Below, piece by piece: positions 21,836-33,700 of a DNA stretch of 64,000 nucleotides. The DNA comes from Sabellastarte sp. h YS-2021 (Eukaryota; Annelida; Polychaeta; Sabellida; Sabellidae). The notes beneath the pieces are model-generated. The model searched no databases. It was given only the letters and a program-made list of their open reading frames with translations, and was not told the origin of the DNA. Within the stretch, counting starts at the first letter, position 1, and every line of letters begins with the position of its first letter. Position numbers and translations under genes: made by a program. Location of the stretch: positions 30,250,573-30,314,572 of the forward strand of contig OZ024940.1 in the NCBI GenBank assembly GCA_964017235.1, in the 5' to 3' direction.

Positions 21836-22291
21836 CCGTATTTATCCGTATTAACGCCCCCTCCCTATTAGTCGCCGCCCCCCCCCCCCTCCTCCTGTCT
21901 ACCTTTGCAAAGTTCATATTTCGGGGTTTTTACATCCCTCGCAACAACCAGCACCTTTGCGATTCTGGGATTCCGAAAAAAGATGCGTTTTAGTACTTCC
22001 CCAATCGAATACCGTTTACGAGAAATAAAGAAAGTCACAACAAAACAAAGCAATTATGATCATAAACGCAATGAAATCTGCAAAAATACGAGATAAACTT
22101 TATAATTTCTTCAAATTTAAGGTTTGTTTCCAATATTTTAAGCTCTCTCGCCATTATACTTGCTGGCAAGCAAGATCAAGGCTGTAAGTGTCCATTAACA
22201 CCCATTTCCACTGGACTCGAGAGTTGATTAATAATCGCCCCCCTTTTAAAAAATGCATTGCCCCCGGGGCGTTTATACGAATAAATACAGT
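21836..22291. mobile_element. ~456-bp MITE, TACCGTATTTAT ends
   Basis: Left TACCGTATTTATCCGTATTA then ACGCCCC; right, read inward, TACTGTATTTATTCGTATAA then ACGCCCC. Long imperfect inverted repeats with a poly-C run just inside the left end. The C-rich strand gives fortuitous frames. Confidence 0.75.
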
Positions 22292-22389
22292 AAATCCTCT
22301 TTAAGCTGTTCTGGGCATCTCAAATTAGAGCCCCAGAATGTATGCTGACATTCCCTTGAGAAGCTTTAAAGTTCTAATTATTTCATGTT

Positions 22390-22762
22390 GTATTGTGTGG
22401 GTTCAAACCCAGGTACAGGCAGATACATAGAGGTTAGTATGACCACATAAAATGGCGGTCCTCTGTCATTGGGTCCTATCCCCAGTGGCAGGCTAAAGAA
22501 CATTAGGGACGTTGATAAATGGTTAACACTGTACAGGTCATATCACTACGGGTAGTTTTGTGGGCAGAGGAAACCAGTACATACAGTTGGTGTCAAGGTT
22601 CTGTACTGTAATCTGCCGACCATCGGTAAGCGACTTCCAACTTTCCCACATAAGGTCCGGGGTTTGAACCACCGACCTCAGAGGTGGGAGGCGAGTGTGT
22701 TACCACTGCGCCACCTTGGCCCCTAGTACAAGGAGATATTGTGCGGAGTATAAATATTTATA
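22390..22762 (+). mobile_element. SINE-D interrupted by SINE-A
   Basis: SINE-D sequence from box B (GGGTTCAAACCCAGGTACAG) to ACGTTGATAAATGGTT at 22517, then a reverse SINE-A, then the SINE-D 3' end AGATATTGTGCGGAGTATAA from about 22730. About 130 bp of SINE-D between the two parts is missing. Confidence 0.8.
22518..22728 (-). mobile_element. SINE-A inserted in SINE-D
   Basis: Minus-strand head GGGGCCAAGGTGGCGCAGTG, box B GGTTCAAACCCC, body AAAGTTGGAAGTCGCTTACC, ending CTGTACAGTGTT. The usual GAAAGCGACGTAAAAC tail is missing, so the 3' end is lost at the join with SINE-D. Confidence 0.8.
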
Positions 22763-25735
22763 CAGTGTACAATAGGACTTTACAGAGACTTTGAAAGACT
22801 AAGTATTTTTAAACCCGAGATGGTATTTAGATACTGGATACCACAATTGATAAAGGTACTTTGTTTAATATAATGACATCATAATGAAGTATCTGTAGTG
22901 GCGCTTACTAAAATGAAAGGGATGGAAATAGAGTCTGACACAAAAAAAATGTTTGAAGGGTCCAATTGATGAATTAATTCTTTGAGCACATTTAAACACA
23001 CATATAAAGATTAAGGTAGGATGTTTCTATAGGGGACCTCGGATTACAAATTATCTTGGGGGGAGGGGAGGGGGAGACCACCTAAAGAAAGTGATTCATG
23101 TTTAGCCAATATAATAAGTCGATTGTGAATTGTTTATATGGTCTCAAGGCAGTGACCTTTCATAAAGGTAAAAAAAATATAAAAATCCCCCCCCCCCCCC
23201 CCACCTTAAATATTCTAAAATTGTTTGCTAAGTATAACATTATTTTATTTTCAGTATTGACTTTCAAATATTAAATTTTAGGGACAGATTTCGGCTCTCA
23301 CAAATTTGTATTTCCCTATTGTTTTATACACTAAAATACCTCTTCTATTTTATGAACATTCTGTTATCCGAATATTTTTAATTTTATAAATCTTTTTGTT
23401 GCAAATTCAATTTATACTCTGAAACTAAAGTTTGAATAGTATTAATAAGCCTTTTTACATTCGCTTATTGTAGACAAATTAGAACTGCGGCAAAATTTGA
23501 TTGAATTACGATATCTCTATTCAGTCATGGAAAATAAATATTTTCCCCTGGCAAAATAAACCCGTCAGTCAGAGTGTGATGACAAAGTAAATATAAATAA
23601 AAGTACTCCAGGTTTGTTTAGACGAAACGACAATTTTCCATAAAAGATAACTTTATACCCCGCCCGCAGTCTGTTCCAATAAGGCGCAACTATGTATCTC
23701 CATTTTGTATCTTTCAAGTTTCTCATTATGTGATACTGTTTTGTCACTTCAGCCTGGGTGTATTAGTCAAGCGTCCCTGGAAGGGTGCTTATTTGTTTTC
23801 ACTTCAGTTTCATCGCCGCCGCCGCCGCCGTATTGTGGTCTCCCCAGAATATCTCCTTTATTATTGGAAGCTTTCTAACCATATTTGGCAGTTATATAGT
23901 TACCTTAGGCTATATTCATGATAAACAAACTGGTATCTTGGAATACCCATGGGTAATGCTTAAAGAAAGACACAAAATGAATCTTGGCACAGATATAGCT
24001 AGATGCATTCATGTTTGGAGGGTGGTAGTGGGTGATATTGTCTACCAAAAAGACCGAATCTGGGATACCGAAAGCATTTTTATTCTACTATATCCCCAAT
24101 GCACTGAAAACTACAAACATTTGTGATAAAAGTGTACGATTTCTTCAGATTTAGGCTTTATTTCAAATATTTACAGTGTAAGTTCACTCAACTTGGCAGT
24201 TTTACTTAAAATCATGGCATCTTTAGACATTGATATCAGCAACCCTGTTCCGAAGCAATAAATATCGTCTGTATTGATAAACAATATACCCACTTATGCA
24301 TTGTGACAAACAGAAAGACCCAATTACAAAACCTTTGCCCCCCCAAACCTCCACCCCCACCCCCAATGGGGGAGGGATAAATATTTATGCTGTCGTTTAC
24401 GTTCCCTTTGGAATCAAAACGTAAAGTATAACGTAATTAGGCCCAGTTTAGCCAGGGGCAATCAAAAACAATGTAGCTAGTTGTCTGGGTAAGTGTGAAA
24501 CAGCCATAAGGATTTGAAAAGGATCATGGCCTTTTTTTTTGCCTTTTTTTTTACAATGTATACGGACAAATTAGCCGTGTGAAGTTAAAAGCCGTATTGG
24601 GAAGATTAATACTATCAAAATATTTGCGAGAGATTTTATTTTGTCTAAGTTTATCTGGCCTTTTGAAAATGTCTCCTTTTTTTATTATCCGTGTGAATTG
24701 AATCCATTCCGATGGGTTTGAGATGTTTTTATTTGTACGAGAAAAGCGGAGGAAATATTTAGATAAGAGTCATTTATGCCATCTTACAGTAAATTTGCTA
24801 AATATCCCCGCGAGATCTAATTAACAGCAGATTTCAAATAAAAATATTCCTATTGTAGCAAAGATTTTTTTTTTTTTGAAAAAAGGGTATATATAATGGG
24901 TGATGACTAGTAATATTGTAATAATCCAGGAAGCCATGTTTTAGTATGAACCAAATGAAAGCCAATAATGGTAGTTTGTGTTGATAAGATTTGGCCAAAA
25001 ATAAAAGTGACTAAAACTTTGGCTAAAAATAAGGAAAATTAGATGTGGGGAAACGAATATTATAAGGTGACGAATCTGACAAATTTTGAGATTTTCAACC
25101 ATGTTAATTTTGTGAAATTTTACGACGTTTTAATAATTTTACAAGTTCATCGAGTTTTGGCAAGTTTGTGTGGTGGCGCAAATTGATTTGGACTTATTAA
25201 GACATCAAGACACAGTCACCTCTTGCCACAAAATTGACCAAAATCTCGACATTTTTTGTGATAGAGTTATACAAGTGACAACACCTCCACGACCAAGAAG
25301 TTAGCTCGTACAATGAATGAGATTACGCTTGGGTACCACATTATTAGGGCTGTTTAGTGTCGCACTTGTGAGAGTTGAACTGTTGCATTGCCCTACGATG
25401 ACCTTTGTGACTATAAAGTGATCTGTTGTGAAAACTAGTAAAGTGTGTGAGTTTTTCCAGGTGAAAAGTTTGTACAACTGAAAAACCTGCTGCCGACTGA
25501 TGACGATAGCATGTAACATGAAGCCCCCCCCCCCCCATCATAACTTGTGTGTATTAGTTGGTAGTTTAGTATGACTGAGCTTCTTGTGGGCCCACTTTAC
25601 AGAGAAGTGTGCAAAATAAGTCGTAACCGTTGAAAAATAAATCGTAATACCCTAAATATAAGTCGTAGCTGGCAAAACATAGGTCACAGATGACCTTACA
25701 AGTGGAAAAGATTAGTCGTGACAACTCCTGGCGGA
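22763..25735. other. AT-rich non-coding
   Basis: Contains poly-C at about 23186-23201, a copy of the TTTATACACTAAAATACC repeat at 23283-23390 (minus sense), a (GCC)5-6 run at 23813-23830 and part of the GGGATACCGAAA dispersed repeat at about 24045-24175. 25020-25330 holds diverged TTTTGACAAATTTTGAG-like text. No coding feature supported. Confidence 0.5.
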
Positions 25736-25739
25736 AAGG

Positions 25740-25985
25740 CTCACTCTCAAAGGAATTTTAACATTCAGTATACAATCACTGTGATCGCATTCCCGACCTA
25801 TATGCCCGAATATGTAATTTGTAAGTCCAATAAAATTACCCTTGGCGAGGCAAACTCATGACAGAGAGGAACTGTAACTGCCACAGCTGAATGTTAAGGT
25901 TCATCTTGTCACCTTAGAGTGAGGCTGGGATTTGAACCTTCGACCTGAGGTGCTAGAGGCCAGTATTTTAACCACTCTTGTGGAC
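25740..25985 (-). mobile_element. Probable tRNA-derived SINE (family E, single copy)
   Basis: On the minus strand it starts with CCACAAGAGTGGTTAAAATA (box-A-like, class II tRNA style) and box B GGTTCAAATCC, then runs into a unique body containing GTTTGCCTCGCCAAGGGTAA. The 3' end is uncertain. No second copy in the window. Confidence 0.45.
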
Positions 25986-26935
25986 AGACGAAGGCGGGAC
26001 AAATAGAAATTGTACTCGATGAACTTTTCCCCGCCATATTTACGAGCGTGTCAATTTCTCAAAGTAATTACGTAAATTGAATGGACAATTTATTTATTTT
26101 TTGTTTTTTTTTTTGCGCCCAACTTTCCTGGATTATTTCCAGATAAAGTTTTCTTGTAAACATTTTTTTCGTTAGTTTCAATGAAAGGTTAAACAGGTAC
26201 ATTTCTGAGATTAGCTTTTCTTTAGGGTAGTCGCTTGTTTTTTGGCTTAAAAATTAACTGAAATTGTATTTACCACAAATATATAGTGGAAAACACCCCT
26301 TTAGTAAACCTCTCTTAAGTAGAATTCCTTTTTAAGTAGAAGTGAATATCAGAGTCCTTAGAGAAGTCTTTTCCATTGAAATACTTTACCCTGATATCTG
26401 GAATAGTTTTTATGTCCATCCCGATTCCATTTAACAGGGTTTAAACTGTTGTTGAAAATTAATATATATTTGTGTGAGTGTAAACATCCAAATTATTATC
26501 GAAAAACTCAAACCTTTGCATATATTACAGAGCATGACTTATATTAAATAATTTACGGTAAGCCGTATTGTTTTTATGGCAACCATTCTAAATGTGCTTG
26601 GCTCATATTACACTGCAAATTAAGGCGTGAAAAAAATAAATCCTCATTCTGGAAATGTGTGGCGACCATTAATTGTCTTGTAGCCAGATTTTTTTTGTTT
26701 TTTCTTTCTTCACCTGAAAAACCAGCTACATGGATAATAAATGTTATAGTTCTACTAGCGACGGGAAAAGCAGAGGAGATGGGGGGGGGGGGGTTGTGTT
26801 AATTCTCCCACTACTACAAACATTCACATAAAACTGATTGATGCACTTGGATTCACGTCCGAAACTGTACAGAATTGTAAAAAAAAAAATAAAAGGTTTG
26901 AATTCGGACCAGAAGTACGGAAGTTTGTGTATGTA
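25986..26935. other. Non-coding, no recognised gene
   Basis: Poly-T stretches near 26100 and 26690 and a poly-G run at about 26780-26792. TCTTAAGTAGAATTCCTTTT near 26310 resembles DNA-element end fragments elsewhere. Confidence 0.4.
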
Positions 26936-27238
26936 TACTCCGCGTGCTATATCTCCATGTACTACAGGACTCAAAGCACTATCTGACCCATACTGACTAC
27001 ATAAGTACTGTCCAAGCTCTCTAGTGACTGACATTCCCCTCTAACTGAAAGATAGAGGCTCAAGGATGACCATTTATCAACGTCCCTGAGGTTCTTTAAC
27101 CTGCCACTGGGGATAGGACCCAATGACAGAGGACAGCCATTTTAAGTGGTCATCCGAGCCACTATGTATCTGCCTGTACCTGGGATTGAACCCACATCCT
27201 CTGTGTTCCTAGACAAGTGTGTTACCCACCAGGCCACA
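26936..27238 (-). mobile_element. SINE-D, near full length
   Basis: Minus-strand head TGGCCTGGTGGGTAACACAC, box B GGGTTCAATCCCAGGTACAG, body CACTTAAAATGGCTGTCCTC, through GAGCCTCTATCTTTCAGTTA to TGAGTCCTGTAGTACATGGA and the 3' end. Confidence 0.85.
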
Positions 27239-27699
27239 AAATATACATTTTTGCAACATGGCTAACATTCTGCATTTTTGGTGAAATTAGGCAGAAAAAA
27301 TTTTAGGAAAATATGACATTGTATAAAAACTGTTCAAACAATCTGGACTCTCCACTATCTTGGAAAGCAGTTTGTTTTTGTATATTTCACGAGTTTTGGG
27401 GGTGGGTGATATGAATATGTGTACTATCTCGGATGACTTCGATATGTAAAAGAAACATTATTCTAGTGATAAAAAAACTCAATTCCTTGTGTGAGGTATA
27501 AGCTGAGAAGTGATTAAATTGCACAAGTGTGAACCCTGGCTTAAATACCACACAATAGATTGACGGGGTATATTTTTTATATGCCCAGATCGATTTCATT
27601 CTTTGTGGAAACTTTTCTCTGATAAATTGGCTGGAATCGGGTTCCCACTAATGAGCTCCCTGATGGTTTCGGGCAGTTTTGAGGTTTAGTAACCGCCGA

Positions 27700-27950
27700 G
27701 TGATTAATCCACAACCCTGTGTGATGTGTGTCGTGTGGCGACATTTAAGGGCTTTGCACATATATGCGGTTTGGTGCCATCCGAAATTAATACACGCTTT
27801 CACATTTACGCGCTTTTTTTACAATGTTTGAGGTTAAGGTTTAACTTACAACCCTTTGTGATCTGTGATTTAAGGGCTTTGCACATATGTGCGGTGTGTT
27901 GCCATCCAAAATTAATAGATGCTTTCACCTGTACACGATTTTTTTGGTAC
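27700..27950 (+). repeat. Two-copy tandem repeat next to the MITE
   Basis: GGGCTTTGCACATATATGCG at about 27751 and GGGCTTTGCACATATGTGCG at about 27872 start two ~120-bp copies sharing TGCCATCCGAAATTAATACA/TGCCATCCAAAATTAATAGA and TTTCACNTNTACNCG. Origin unknown. Confidence 0.6.
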
Positions 27951-27989
27951 AATATTTTGTTTTACTATGAAACGTCATGTGGCAACTTA

Positions 27990-28330
27990 TGGGTTGATAC
28001 CAAAAATGTGTACATCGGGAGGTCACAAATGCAAAACCTTACCGATTCCGGGACTCCGCATTTTATTACCCCCCCAAACAAACATGGACGTTTCCCCCAA
28101 TGATATCGCATATAATATCCCCAAATGCATAAAATATAAGATAAACTTGTATAATTTCTTCAGATTTCTGGTTTCTTCCCAATATTGTAATTTTTCCTTC
28201 ACTTGCGATGTTGTTACGGAAGCGTGACCATGTTTGGTTGGGGTTTACAAAAAGGCGGAGTCCCCGAATCAGTACGGTAACCGTTTTGCATTGGCGACCT
28301 CCCGATGTACACATTTTTGGTACCGACCCA
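27990..28330. mobile_element. ~340-bp MITE, GGTCGGTACC ends
   Basis: Long inverted repeats (about 70 bp, imperfect): left GTGTACATCGGGAGGTCACA and right, read inward, GTGTACATCGGGAGGTCGCC, continuing through GATTCCGGGACTCC/GATTCGGGGACTCC. A half copy lies at 61714-61921. The 125- and 102-residue frames are repeat-derived. Confidence 0.8.
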
Positions 28331-28924
28331 TCCGTACTATTGAAATTGTAAATGAGGAACCGCCGTATAATTGTCTAGTTACTGTAATATTTCGGTTGAT
28401 ATATAGACGGTTAAATACTGGTGTTTTTACAAGCCGTAGTTTATAATCCTGGTTGTCCTTTTAAGAACTCAGACAAATCGTTCTCTTAATGTAGATGTGA
28501 CATTTTATTTCCATGGGACTTTTTGACGGATTGTCCCAAAATGAAAAAAACAGAAAAATATATTGGCTCGACATCATAACTTAGTGCTAATGTACGCTTT
28601 TTTTACTCCTAGAAATTTGTCCCCCATCTTAATTTTGCATGAGAGATGTTAGAAACTAATGGTCTGCCGTTGAATTGTTTTACGACTTCAATTTAAGGTT
28701 CGCTCAATGTTTTAGACATTAAAGACTGTTTTAAGGGAATCAATGGGCCCTTTCCCTTTAGTGGGAAACCTTTGCGGTTGCTTATAGCACCTTCACACTG
28801 TACCGGTAAGGCACCCACCCCGACAAACCCATATTTGGAAAAATGTCCTTTAAAGTTTGGATTTGGCATATAAAATATAGAAAGTATTTCAGAATAAAAC
28901 ATGAGGTTGTTATAAAGTTGTGAG

Positions 28925-29075
28925 AGTTGAAATGAGTTCATAAAATAGAATATTTGGATAACAGAATGTTCAGAAAACGCAAGAGGTATTTTAGTGTATA
29001 AAACAAAAGGGAAATACAAATTTGTGAGTGTGGAAATGGGTTCATAAAATAGAATATTTGGACTATAGAAGGTTA
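28925..29075 (+). repeat. Dispersed 124-bp repeat (TTCATAAAATAGAAT)
   Basis: TTCATAAAATAGAATATTTG, GTATTTTAGTGTATAAAACA and GGGAAATACAAATTTGTGAG in fixed order, with the start of a second unit. Other copies: 60985-61105 (plus), 23283-23390 and 55105-55345 (minus). Confidence 0.7.
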
Positions 29076-29660
29076 GCTATCTTTTTTTTATTATTGAGAT
29101 TCCAGTTAACTTTAGTTTATAGATTTTAGAGGGCTATAAATATTGGATGTGACTTTACATAATTCGATAAATACATCATACAAAAGATTTTTAGACTTTT
29201 GGAATTTTTTACTGCACATGTAAAAATACAAAATACATAGATTGTAAAAAGTTTAGATTGATATCGCTGTTGGCAGACTAATAAAGGAAATTGAAAAATG
29301 ATTGCCGATAATTTATAGATTCCCACGAGTCGGGAACCATTGAGTGCGACATTTGTAAATTGGGTAAAATAGATAAACAACACGCTATTCGGTTGATTTG
29401 TGCTTATTATCTTATTGAAATGTTGATTTGATCGGATCGACGTGGTAATGGTACCTTCACACTTCTCCAGACGAGCGGCTAGGATCTTAGGATGTCTCCG
29501 ATTGAATTGTTAGCCCCCAAAAGTAGGCGAACTGTGTCTGATCATCAAAACTCAATAGAAATGTTTTTAATACTAGTATATAAATGGAAACATCTTAGAT
29601 TTTTGCCCCCACTATTGCTACAGTGGTTATCAATCCCGCCAGCCACAGGTGAGCGGGGAT
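29076..29660. other. Non-coding, no recognised feature
   Basis: AT-rich; GTACCTTCACACTTCTCCAG at about 29450 carries the TTCACACT motif common in this window. Confidence 0.4.
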
Positions 29661-29665
29661 AAACT

Positions 29666-30426
29666 ACAGTAGGGGGTGGGGGAAAGTGTTTATGAAAAGC
29701 TTTGAAGTGTTCGTTAGCCAGTCAATCAATCAATAAATCAATCAGTCAATCAACCAATCAATCAACCAATAGTTAGTCAACCAATAGTTAGTCAAGTAAT
29801 CAATCAACAAACCGATCGATCAATCAATCAATCAGGCCGACTTCAAAAACGCATTTAAACAGTAGGGGGTGGGGGAAAGTGTTTATGAAAAGCTTTGAAG
29901 TGTTTGTTAGCCAGTCAATCAATCAATAAATCAATCAGTCAATCAACCAATCAATCAACCAATAGTTAGTCAACCAATAGTTAGTCAAGTAATCAATCAA
30001 CAAACCGATCGATCAATCAATCAATCAGGCCGACTTCAAAAACGCATTTAAACAGTAGGGGGTGGGGGAAAGTGTTTATGAAAAGCTTTGAAGTGTTTGT
30101 TAGCCAGTCAATCAATCAATAAATCAATCAGTCAATCAACCAATCAATCAACCAATAGTTAGTCAACCAATAGTTAGTCAAGTAATCAATCAACAAACCG
30201 ATCGATCAATCAATCAATCAGGCCGACTTCAAAAACGCATTTAAACAGTAGGGGGTGGGGGAAAGTGTTTATGAAAAGCTTTGAAGTGTTCGTTATCCAG
30301 TCAATCAATCAATAAATTAATCAGTCAATCAACCAATAGTTAGTCAACCAATAGTTAGTCAAGTAATCAATCAACAAAACGATCGATCAATCAGTCAATC
30401 AGGCCGACTTCAAAAACGCATTTAAA
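29666..30426. repeat. 193-bp satellite-like array, 4 copies
   Basis: Units start at 29666, 29859, 30052 and 30245, exactly 193 bp apart; the fourth is about 12 bp shorter. Each holds ACAGTAGGGGGTGGGGGAAA, a CAAT-rich middle (TCAATCAATCAATAAATCAA, CAACCAATAGTTAGTCAACC) and ends GACTTCAAAAACGCATTTAA. Copies are nearly identical, so the expansion is recent. Confidence 0.95.
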
Positions 30427-30753
30427 CAAATGGTTACATCTGGGCAGCTTGTCGGAACAGTGTGAAAGTGGGATAATCTTCACTGTCGTAAAAAGGTAGT
30501 AACAGTTTGAACAAAAATTTCATCTGTGACACGATTAGTGTTGGCAGGAAGAGATTTTAATGCTTTGCGTGATTAAAGACCATTGTTGACTGGAGGCCGG
30601 TGGAGGGCCAATTCATGAGAAGTTTTGGGTAATCCATTTAGTTAGCTAGTTAGAATAATCACATGACCTGTCAGTTAGAATTAGGCTCCACCCTCTTGAA
30701 CGAGAATATCTTTTTTTGCACAAGTTATGAGGAAAAAGAGTTGGGGGGAGGGT

Positions 30754-31171
30754 GTTAGCTATAACTAGAACCAAATCCTGTGGATGTTGGAGGTTCTAGT
30801 TATACAGAGTCTACTTTATATAGTGGAAGTTAGCCATAACTAGAACCAAATCCTGTGGATGTTGGAGGTTCTAGTTATACAGATTCTACTGTATATAGTG
30901 GAAGTTAGCCATAACTAGAACCAAATCCTGTGGATATTGGAGGTTCTAGTTATACAGAGTCTACTATATATAGTAAAAGTTAGCCATAACTAGAACCAAA
31001 TCCTGTGGATATTGGAGGTTCTAGTTATGCAGATTCTACTGTATATAGTGGAAGTTAACCATAACTAGAACCAAATCCTGTGGATATTGGAGATTCTAGT
31101 TATACGGAGTCCACTGTATATTGTGAAGTTAGCCGCAACTAGAACCAAATCCTGTGGATATTGGAGGTTCT
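30754..31171. repeat. 75-bp tandem array, ~5.6 copies, each with an inverted repeat
   Basis: Units start at 30754, 30829, 30904, 30979, 31054 and 31128. Each contains ATAACTAGAACC and its exact complement GGTTCTAGTTAT about 20 bp apart, followed by ACAGAGTCTACT. A single dispersed copy is at 39655-39750. Confidence 0.95.
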
Positions 31172-31800
31172 GCAAACAAGTAATATTCATTTCCCCTAAG
31201 CTGCTATTTTAGGAAACCAAGAAAATGAAAATAGTGCGCAGACAAGGTTGATATATCTGAGATGAGATATGCCCTTGAGCCGTACTTCCAAGGTCATTTT
31301 GTCTTTTTATTCTTCTGTTGTTTCCGCTAATCCGTTTACAAATCAGCTGACATCTTTTGTCAGCCCAACTGGGGTTCCCAGATTTGCAAACCCTCTGGAG
31401 TTAAGGGAGAGAGAAAAATAGTATTTTTTGATGTTTTGTTGGGGGCGAGTGGGGGGGCATGGGGTCTCTAAAAACCTGAGACTTATTGAATTGTGTCAAT
31501 GCAATTTACTCGAGTAAGACCATGGGAAGTGTATTGCTAGTAGCTAGTAGTGTAGCTACAAAATATATCAGCTACTATATAGTGCTCAGAAAGTCGTTTC
31601 AAAATGGTTAACATAGCTTGGGATTTTATTGTAATTTACATTATTGTTAAGACTTTTTTATATCGGGTGTTTTAGTGTGTGTGTGTGTTAGTGTGTCACG
31701 CAGATTTCTCCAAAACTACAGATTTTTTGTAAATTAATTGTCTCAATGAATTTTCACGCCCTCGAAAATTTTTTTTCGTTTTTATGAACTTAGGCCTCAA
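31172..31800. other. Non-coding; fragment of the CTGT-type dispersed repeat
   Basis: 31665-31790 has (GT)n followed by CTCCAAAACTACAGATTTTT and TCTCAATGAATTTTCACGCC, the layout of the widespread repeat. No gene. Confidence 0.45.
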
Positions 31801-31802
31801 GT

Positions 31803-32270
31803 GAGTAATAGTAATTTTAGCTACTTTGAGTAAAGGACTCATAACTCAAAAACTATTGCAGTTACAGCTTTTTCTTCAAATATGTTATTCAGCTACTTTG
31901 TCCTTAGCTATAAGATGGTGCTTAGTTTGGGGTTCTATTGCATGCCATAAGTGAGTAATAGCTATTTTCTTATTTGTAGCAAAATAATGACAGAAGTAAA
32001 TGTCAAATATCTTCAAAAGTATTAAAGTTAAACAAATCTTTTCAAATATGTTATTCATCTAGTTTTTGGTAAGCTATCGCATAGTAAAGTTTCAGACATG
32101 TTGCACATTGGATAGCTGAGTAATAGCTACTTTGAAATTCTGACTGTAGGCAATTTCCTCTGAATAAGTCATTCACCTACTTTTGGGGTGATCTACTAGT
32201 ACTACATAGTGAAGTTGCAGAACTGTAGCTCTTTGAATGTCAGAGTAATAGCTACTCAAATGAGTAAATA
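31803..32270. repeat. Decayed ~120-170 bp tandem repeat
   Basis: GAGTAATAGCTA recurs near 31803, 31952, 32121 and 32243 with related text between (TCAAATATGTTATTCAGCTA, TCAAATATGTTATTCATCTA). Strongly diverged copies. Confidence 0.55.
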
Positions 32271-32289
32271 CCTTTTACCTTTAAAAGTA

Positions 32290-33700
32290 TTGCAGTCAAA
32301 CATTAAAGTGCCACTTGCTTGTTGTCACTTCTACATGTGCCTCCATCTCACAAGAAAATCTAAATTACACTATCTTTAGTACATCTAATTTATACGGCGG
32401 GAGATAATTCCATGCGTCAGATTATGCTTGTTATTTGGAAACTACGCAATAGTTTATTGGTTAACTGTTGCAACAGTGTCTGTAGGAGTCCAATAGGTCA
32501 CTCGTTTGCTACCCGCAAATCAAAGTTCGGTTCGAACGTCAGAAATTCGGACTCCGGTAAATCGGCAATAGCACAGAAACCAGTTTCAGTATCCAGGGAC
32601 TGAGAAATGGTCAGGCACCATGGAGTTAGTATCTTAGATTTGACTTTTTAATATCTCTGGAAGTTGCATCTCTTTGTAAATTTAAAGCATGGAAAACTGT
32701 CGTAGTGTATCACATAGTCTTAAGTGCAAAATGTATAAAACTGCAAAAATAGGCGACTCTGAAACGACAGGTAACTCGATAGTGTTAGTGAGAGATAGCC
32801 ATTTAATTCCACCCTCGTTGCATTATATTGAGCAGTTATAGCTGTCGACCAGACCAATTGTGTAACCCCCCCCCCCCCCCTCCACTCCTATTCTCCTCAA
32901 TATATTAATAAATTAAGAGTCCCTTTGAAACACGAGCGGTCATAAAACTGCAGGTGTGTGTTGGGTCGTCCCGTTAAAACGTCGCAGTTCAAATAATGTG
33001 ACTTATTAACATTTACAGGCGAACTATTGATATATTACAAAACAAAACAAAAAATGGGGAGGGGAGGGGGTGGGGGGTGGGGTGGGGTGTTGCTGGTAAA
33101 AGCATAAGAGAGCCTTAAATTTCAACATTTTTATGGATCCATTGTTAATTAGTCAAAGTTTACAACTAGACGATCTGTAGATTTTTTATGTTCCTATTAA
33201 TGCTAGATCAATGTCAATATCTCAAAATTAAACTTAAACTGTAACTTACAATGCAGATGTTTGAAATAAAGCCTAAATCTAAAGAAATTGTACGAATTTA
33301 TCTCGTGTTTTTGTCGTTTTTCACGAAAACTGTCATCTTTTGATTTGGTAAATTTCACTTCCTGTTAGCGGTTTGGGATATGCTAGAAACAAAAACGTTT
33401 TCGGTATCCCTGATTCTGAGTATTTAGTAGACAATCTCAGCCTCTCCGGATATTCGGTGATATTTAAAAATATTTTTGCATTCCATATCGATATCCGCAA
33501 AGCCAAACGATTTGCCCACTAGGGGGCACATTGGTAGTTCCGTACCAATGCTGGATGTGTGGGAGTGTTCTGTACAGTTGCGTATGGGAGGTGTATTGGC
33601 CAGGTACCCGAGGGTTTTGTTTAGCGCGTGATCATCGGGAGGGGTCTATCTTTATAGAGATTGTTAGAGATCATCGTTTGCCCAGTGGCCAGCAATTAAG
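32290..33700. other. Non-coding, flanking the LTR element
   Basis: Poly-C at about 32866-32880, a G-rich stretch at 33056-33090, a GGGATACCGAAA-family dispersed repeat at about 33240-33455 (minus sense). The 74-residue frame 33531-33755 runs into the LTR and is not credible. Confidence 0.45.

Noticed and set aside
27726..28314. Overlapping frames on both strands (70-125 residues)
   Set aside because: They lie in the inverted ends of a MITE, and a similar frame reappears in the half copy at 61.7 kb.
29666..31171. CRISPR-like regular repeats
   Set aside because: Units are contiguous tandem copies without unique spacers, in an animal genome with introns and SINEs.
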